From positions 1 to 64,000 of the forward strand of contig JALHLU010000001.1 of NCBI GenBank assembly GCA_022844345.1: DNA of 64,000 bases. The letters are read 5' to 3'. Below the pieces are notes generated by a model, which ran no database searches, had not been told where the DNA came from, and was given only the letters and a program-made list of their open reading frames with translations. The stretch's first letter is position 1. Each line of letters starts with the position of its first letter. Source of the stretch: Hyphomonadaceae bacterium. Its GTDB lineage: Bacteria; Pseudomonadota; Alphaproteobacteria; Caulobacterales; Hyphomonadaceae. A program made the translations under genes and the position numbers. This document shows positions 60,810 through 64,000 of this stretch, one piece after another.

Positions 60810-62060
60810 ATGGCGCTTTCGAATCGGCTCACCCTCACGCTGGCGACCGCCGCCCTGCTCTCAGCCTGCACAACCGTTGCAGCCCCGCATGGCGTCTCGG
60901 CCGAAACGTGGGCGATCCACCAGCGCCTGATGACGCTCGACACCCACCTCGACACGCCCGCCTTCTTCGACACGGTGCGCGGCTACGACATCATGGAGCG
61001 CCACGATGTCGAGCGCGACGGTTCGCAAGTCGACTATCCGCGCATGGTCGAAGGCGGCCTCGATGGCGGCTTCTGGGTTATCTACATGGGGCAGGGTCCG
61101 CTGACGCCGGAAGGCTATCGCAATGTTCGCGACGCAGCCCTCCTGCGCGCGGTGGCGATCCACAAGATGGTCGCCGCCAACCCGGACGAATTCGAGATCG
61201 CCCTCAACGCCGCAGACGCCGCGCGCATCAACGCCACCGGCAAGAAGATCGTCTACCTGTCGATCGAGAACTCCTACGAGCTGGGCGAGGACCTCTCCCT
61301 CCTCGACACGTTCTACAAGCTGGGCGTGCGCATGGCGGGGCCGGTGCATAACGGCAGCAACCAGCTGGCCGACTCAACGAATCCCGGCCCCAACCCGCCC
61401 GTGAACTGGGGCGGCCTCAGCCCCATGGGCAAGGACTATGTCCGCCGCGCCAACGAACTCGGCATCATCCTCGACGGCAGCCACGCCTCCGACGCCGCGA
61501 TCGAGCAGATGATCGACCTGTCGGCGACGCCGATCATCCTGTCGCACCATGGCGCGGACCATCTCAACGAACACCCGCGCAATGCGCCCGACGCCTTGCT
61601 GAAAAAGCTCGCGATGCGCGGTGGCGTCATCCACATGAACGCACTCGGTTCGTTCATAAAGCCGCTGCCGCAGACCAAGGAACGCACCGACGCGATGACC
61701 GCACTGCGCACCAAATGGGGCAACCCCAACACGCTGGAGAGCGCGCGCTACGAGCAATATCTCGATGAACTGGGCGCGCTGAACAAGCAGTTCCCCGAGA
61801 ACCGCGCGACGTTCGAGGACTACATGCAGCAGGTGCTCTACACCATCAAACTGGTGGGCGTGGACCATGTCGGCTTCGGCGCCGACTGGGATGGCGGTGG
61901 CGGCCTCGACGGCTTCCGCGACATCACCGCCCTGCCCAAGATCACCGAACGCCTGCTCAAGGAAGGCTACACCGAAGCCGACCTCGCCAAGATGTGGGGC
62001 GGCAACGTCGTGCGCCTGCTGAAGGCGGCCGAGGACTACAAGGCGGGCCTGGGGAAGTAG
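60810..62060 (+). CDS. Membrane dipeptidase (peptidase M19), lipoprotein
   Basis: 416 residues. Lipoprotein signal ending LLSACT (Cys17). The M19 zinc ligands are present: LDTHLDTP (His-x-Asp) near residue 50, SIENSYELGED with the bridging Glu, and later HNGSNQLADS, ILDGSHASDAAIEQM, ILSHHGADHLNEHPRN and VGFGADWDGG. It hydrolyses dipeptides, possibly murein-derived. CGAGG precedes the ATG. Divergent from the iron operon. Confidence 0.92.
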   Translation: MALSNRLTLTLATAALLSACTTVAAPHGVSAETWAIHQRLMTLDTHLDTPAFFDTVRGYDIMERHDVERDGSQVDYPRMVEGGLDGGFWVIYMGQGPLTPEGYRNVRDAALLRAVAIHKMVAANPDEFEIALNAADAARINATGKKIVYLSIENSYELGEDLSLLDTFYKLGVRMAGPVHNGSNQLADSTNPGPNPPVNWGGLSPMGKDYVRRANELGIILDGSHASDAAIEQMIDLSATPIILSHHGADHLNEHPRNAPDALLKKLAMRGGVIHMNALGSFIKPLPQTKERTDAMTALRTKWGNPNTLESARYEQYLDELGALNKQFPENRATFEDYMQQVLYTIKLVGVDHVGFGADWDGGGGLDGFRDITALPKITERLLKEGYTEADLAKMWGGNVVRLLKAAEDYKAGLGK

Positions 62061-62079
62061 TCGCCGGGGCCCACGGGCC

Positions 62080-62955
62080 CTACCCCAATCCCGGTATCAG
62101 ATCCTTCAGCATGAACGCGGCCGTGAACAGCAGATAGCCGCCAAACACCCGTTTCAGTTTCACCGGGTCAAGCTTGTGCGCCGCCGCCGCCCCCAGCGGC
62201 GCGGTCCAGATGCTCATCGCCGTGATCGCTGCAAGCGCAATCACGTTCACAAAGCCGACCGAGCCCGCCGGCAAACCGCTCTGCCCGAAGCCGGCGATCA
62301 TGCTTCCGATCGCGCCGGGGACCGCGATAATCGTGCCGAAGCCCGCTGCGGTCGCCACGGCGCGGTGCATGTTGACGCCGCTCATCGTCATGATCAGCAC
62401 GGCCGGCGTGCCCCCGCCAATGCCAAGCAGTGAGGAGAATGCGCCAAGCCCCGACCCCAGGGCCGCCCGCGCGGGTCCTTTCGGCATGTTCTCTTCCGTC
62501 TTCACCTTGCGGCCGAGTATCTGGAAGACGAACTGCAGCCCGAGCGGAATGAGAAAAATCCCAAACGCGATTTTCAGCTGGCTGCCGTCCATGAAGCTCG
62601 TCAGCACGACGCCGGCGATCACGCCCGCCACCACCCAGGGCAGCCACCCCTTGAGAATGTTCCAGTCCACCGCCCCGCGCTTGGCGTGCGCCTGAACGGA
62701 CCGCAGCGACGTGAAGAAGATCGTGGCGAGCGAAGTTCCGATGGCCACGTGCATGATGTGCTCGTCCCCGCCATCGTGCGGCAACACGGTCAGCACCGCG
62801 GCCAGCGCCGGCACGACAACGAAGCCGCCGCCGATGCCGAACATGCCGGCAACGAAGCCGGCAAACAGGCCGGCCACCAGCATGGAGGCCACCAGCAACC
62901 CGTATTGCTGGATCGCCACGCCGAACCAGTCTGCCTGAAAGGCTATCTCGCCCAT
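62080..62955 (-). CDS. TauE/SafE family permease
   Basis: 291 residues and eight or so membrane helices. Each half carries the family signature: AGMFGIGGGFVVVPAL near residue 36 and SLLGIGGGTPAVLIMTMSG near residue 170, with HVAIGTSLATIFFTSLRSVQAH typical of the family. It probably exports sulfite, sulfoacetate or other organic anions. The ATG at 62955 was chosen because the first helix follows; the frame is open for 65 codons more. Downstream of and on the same strand as the TonB receptor. Confidence 0.9.
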   Translation of the reverse strand: MGEIAFQADWFGVAIQQYGLLVASMLVAGLFAGFVAGMFGIGGGFVVVPALAAVLTVLPHDGGDEHIMHVAIGTSLATIFFTSLRSVQAHAKRGAVDWNILKGWLPWVVAGVIAGVVLTSFMDGSQLKIAFGIFLIPLGLQFVFQILGRKVKTEENMPKGPARAALGSGLGAFSSLLGIGGGTPAVLIMTMSGVNMHRAVATAAGFGTIIAVPGAIGSMIAGFGQSGLPAGSVGFVNVIALAAITAMSIWTAPLGAAAAHKLDPVKLKRVFGGYLLFTAAFMLKDLIPGLG

Positions 62956-63109
62956 GTCGTTAAGCGCCACTCGGGGTACGTCCAGCTGCGTCGGATCAGG
63001 AGGTCTATGAGACCGGCATGCGCACCGGCGAGAGAGGGAGCAAGGCCGGCGGCTCCCCACAGCCGCCGAACCCTCCCCGGCGCCGCGTATTGCAGCGCCA
63101 GCGCCCAGA

Positions 63110-63149
63110 TGGCGCCCACACAGGGGAATGCGCGCCCCTGCGTGGGCCA
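63110..63149 (-). terminator. Hairpin after the TonB receptor gene
   Basis: Long arms TGGCGCCCACACAGGGG (63110-63126) and CCCCTGCGTGGGCCA (63135-63149) pair except for a 2-nt bulge and one mismatch. On the minus strand it lies 23 bp after the receptor stop. No T-tract; it could be a terminator or a transcript-stabilising hairpin. Confidence 0.55.
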
Positions 63150-63171
63150 CCTTTCCGGGTTTGGGCGCCGC

Positions 63172-64000
63172 CTAGAAGGTCTGCTTGGCGCGGACGTAGT
63201 AGAACCCGCCCTGCCAGTCGACGATCGAGTCGGAACGATAGATGCGTCCGTTGGTCGTTTCCTGGAGATAGGGGTTGCCTTCGGCCGGATAGGTGTCGAG
63301 CACGTTGCGTGCGCCGATGGCGATCGCCAGGTCGTCCGTCACGTCCCAGCCGAACTCGATGTCGAACAGCACTTCAGCGGGCATCTCCTGCTTGGCGAGG
63401 CCTTGCGGATAGGCTGTCGGTGGCCGGTTGTTCAACGGATCGTCTGCATCGGTGCGGCAAGTGAAGCCATCCGTGCCGGTGCCGGTGAGGCAGTTCGACA
63501 CAGTGTAGTCACCCGTGTAGTTCGCCCGCGCCATGAATGTGAAGTCGCCAAGCCTGTGCGTGGCCGAGAACACGCCTCTAAGTTCGGGCGCGGCGTTCTC
63601 GAAGTCAAACACGTCTTCCTCGAAGAACAGGTTGGCGATGTTCACCTGCTCGATCGAGAACTTGTTGTAGTTGAGGCTGGTGGTGAACATCGTCGAGCCG
63701 AACTCGCCCCAGTCAGCATCATAAGTGACGACCAGATCGACGCCTTCGGTCTTCGAGTCGAACGCGTTCTGGAAGAAGTTCACGCCGCCGATGGTGTCAG
63801 CGCCGGGAACGCCCGCAGCCAGCAACGCCGTCCGGATCGCCGGGGTCACGTTGATGGTGGCGGTGGCGTAGAACTGATCCTCGAGGTCGATCTGGTAGAA
63901 GTCCAGCGTCACATCGAGCGGACCGAAGCTGCCGGTGGCGCCCAGCGAGTAGTTGGTGGACTTTTCAGGCTGCAGTTCTTCCGCGCCGAGGAATTGCGAC
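63172..64000 (-). CDS. TonB-dependent receptor, C-terminal part (partial)
   Basis: The gene continues past the right edge; about 275 C-terminal residues are visible. Hallmarks are FLGAEELQPEKSTNYSLGATG (family 'LxPExS' box), VDLVVTYDADWGEFGSTMFTTSLNYN, LGDFTFMARANYTG, WDVTDDLAIAIGARNVLD and the terminal YYVRAKQTF ending in Phe, as in outer-membrane beta barrels. It should import a TonB-dependent ligand such as a siderophore or sugar. A disulfide-type pair of Cys lies in a surface loop (NCLTGTGTDGFTC). Confidence 0.95.
   Translation of the reverse strand, partial: SQFLGAEELQPEKSTNYSLGATGSFGPLDVTLDFYQIDLEDQFYATATINVTPAIRTALLAAGVPGADTIGGVNFFQNAFDSKTEGVDLVVTYDADWGEFGSTMFTTSLNYNKFSIEQVNIANLFFEEDVFDFENAAPELRGVFSATHRLGDFTFMARANYTGDYTVSNCLTGTGTDGFTCRTDADDPLNNRPPTAYPQGLAKQEMPAEVLFDIEFGWDVTDDLAIAIGARNVLDTYPAEGNPYLQETTNGRIYRSDSIVDWQGGFYYVRAKQTF

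Noticed and set aside
1-64000. CRISPR arrays, phage or IS elements
   Set aside because: No regularly spaced repeats, integrase, transposase, portal or terminase genes were found in any frame.

Overview
The window reads as a chromosomal stretch of a prosthecate-type alphaproteobacterium (Caulobacterales, most likely Hyphomonadaceae or a close relative). This rests on four things: an alphaproteobacterial 16S rRNA 5' end at the left edge, a holdfast-anchoring hfaA-hfaB-hfaD operon, a PHA storage locus (phaC, phaR, phasin), and high-GC coding with many lipoproteins, TauE/TonB-type transport genes and two exact EcfG-type (GGAAC-N16-CGTT) stress promoters. I see no phage, IS element, CRISPR array or tRNA. 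It looks like ordinary chromosome with a few accessory touches.

Layout. 1-809: the 16S start, rRNA leader and a strong rrn promoter, all reading left. 0.8-3.1 kb: a small exported protein, a CBS-pair protein and an FAD oxidoreductase. 3.3-6.3 kb: hfaABD with a possible sigma-54 promoter. 6.3-8.8 kb: a saccharopine-dehydrogenase-like reductase and a sterol-desaturase-like hydroxylase. 8.8-14.7 kb: three tandem DUF885 lipoprotein peptidase paralogues plus a small Cys-rich lipoprotein. 14.8-19.3 kb: SDR, SnoaL-like, DMT, a Pro/Gly/Cys-rich exported protein, PAS and double-PilZ proteins. 19.6-22.8 kb: heme oxygenase plus bacteriophytochrome histidine kinase. 23-31.6 kb: metabolic genes, a VIT-type transporter, a DEAD helicase and a gamma-carbonic anhydrase. 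31.7-35.8 kb: a stress-promoter candidate sRNA, phoH, P450, a stress-promoter glycine-zipper lipoprotein and a cyclophilin. 36-43.5 kb: PhoD-like phosphatase and a leftward operon of coiled-coil and membrane proteins of unknown role. 43.7-49.7 kb: M28 peptidase, bdhA, an acyltransferase, and a divergent LD-carboxypeptidase/Mur-ligase pair. 49.8-57 kb: penicillin-acylase-like lipoprotein, phaR, alpha/beta hydrolase, phaC, a SEDS-like membrane protein and phasin. 57.3-60.7 kb: an ApbE/DUF4198/DUF2271/PepSY operon behind a Fur-like box. 60.8-64 kb: M19 dipeptidase, TauE/SafE permease and the C-terminal end of a TonB-dependent receptor.

How genes work together. HfaB is a CsgG-like outer-membrane lipoprotein that would export or anchor HfaA and HfaD. 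bphO makes the biliverdin that the adjacent phytochrome binds. PhaR probably controls phaC and phasin through a shared TTGCCGCA..GCGGC operator, and bdhA would oxidise the 3-hydroxybutyrate released from PHB. The LD-carboxypeptidase and Mur ligase could recycle murein peptides.

Most unusual: (i) a 99-bp palindrome-bounded element sitting exactly in frame inside the ApbE gene; (ii) a three-copy family of about 85-107 bp hairpin elements with 19-24 bp terminal inverted repeats; (iii) an EcfG-type promoter driving a terminator-ended RNA upstream of phoH; (iv) a direct-repeat motif (GTAGAGT) shared by two convergent intergenic regions 51 kb apart; (v) the uncharacterised coiled-coil operon at 38.8-43.5 kb.
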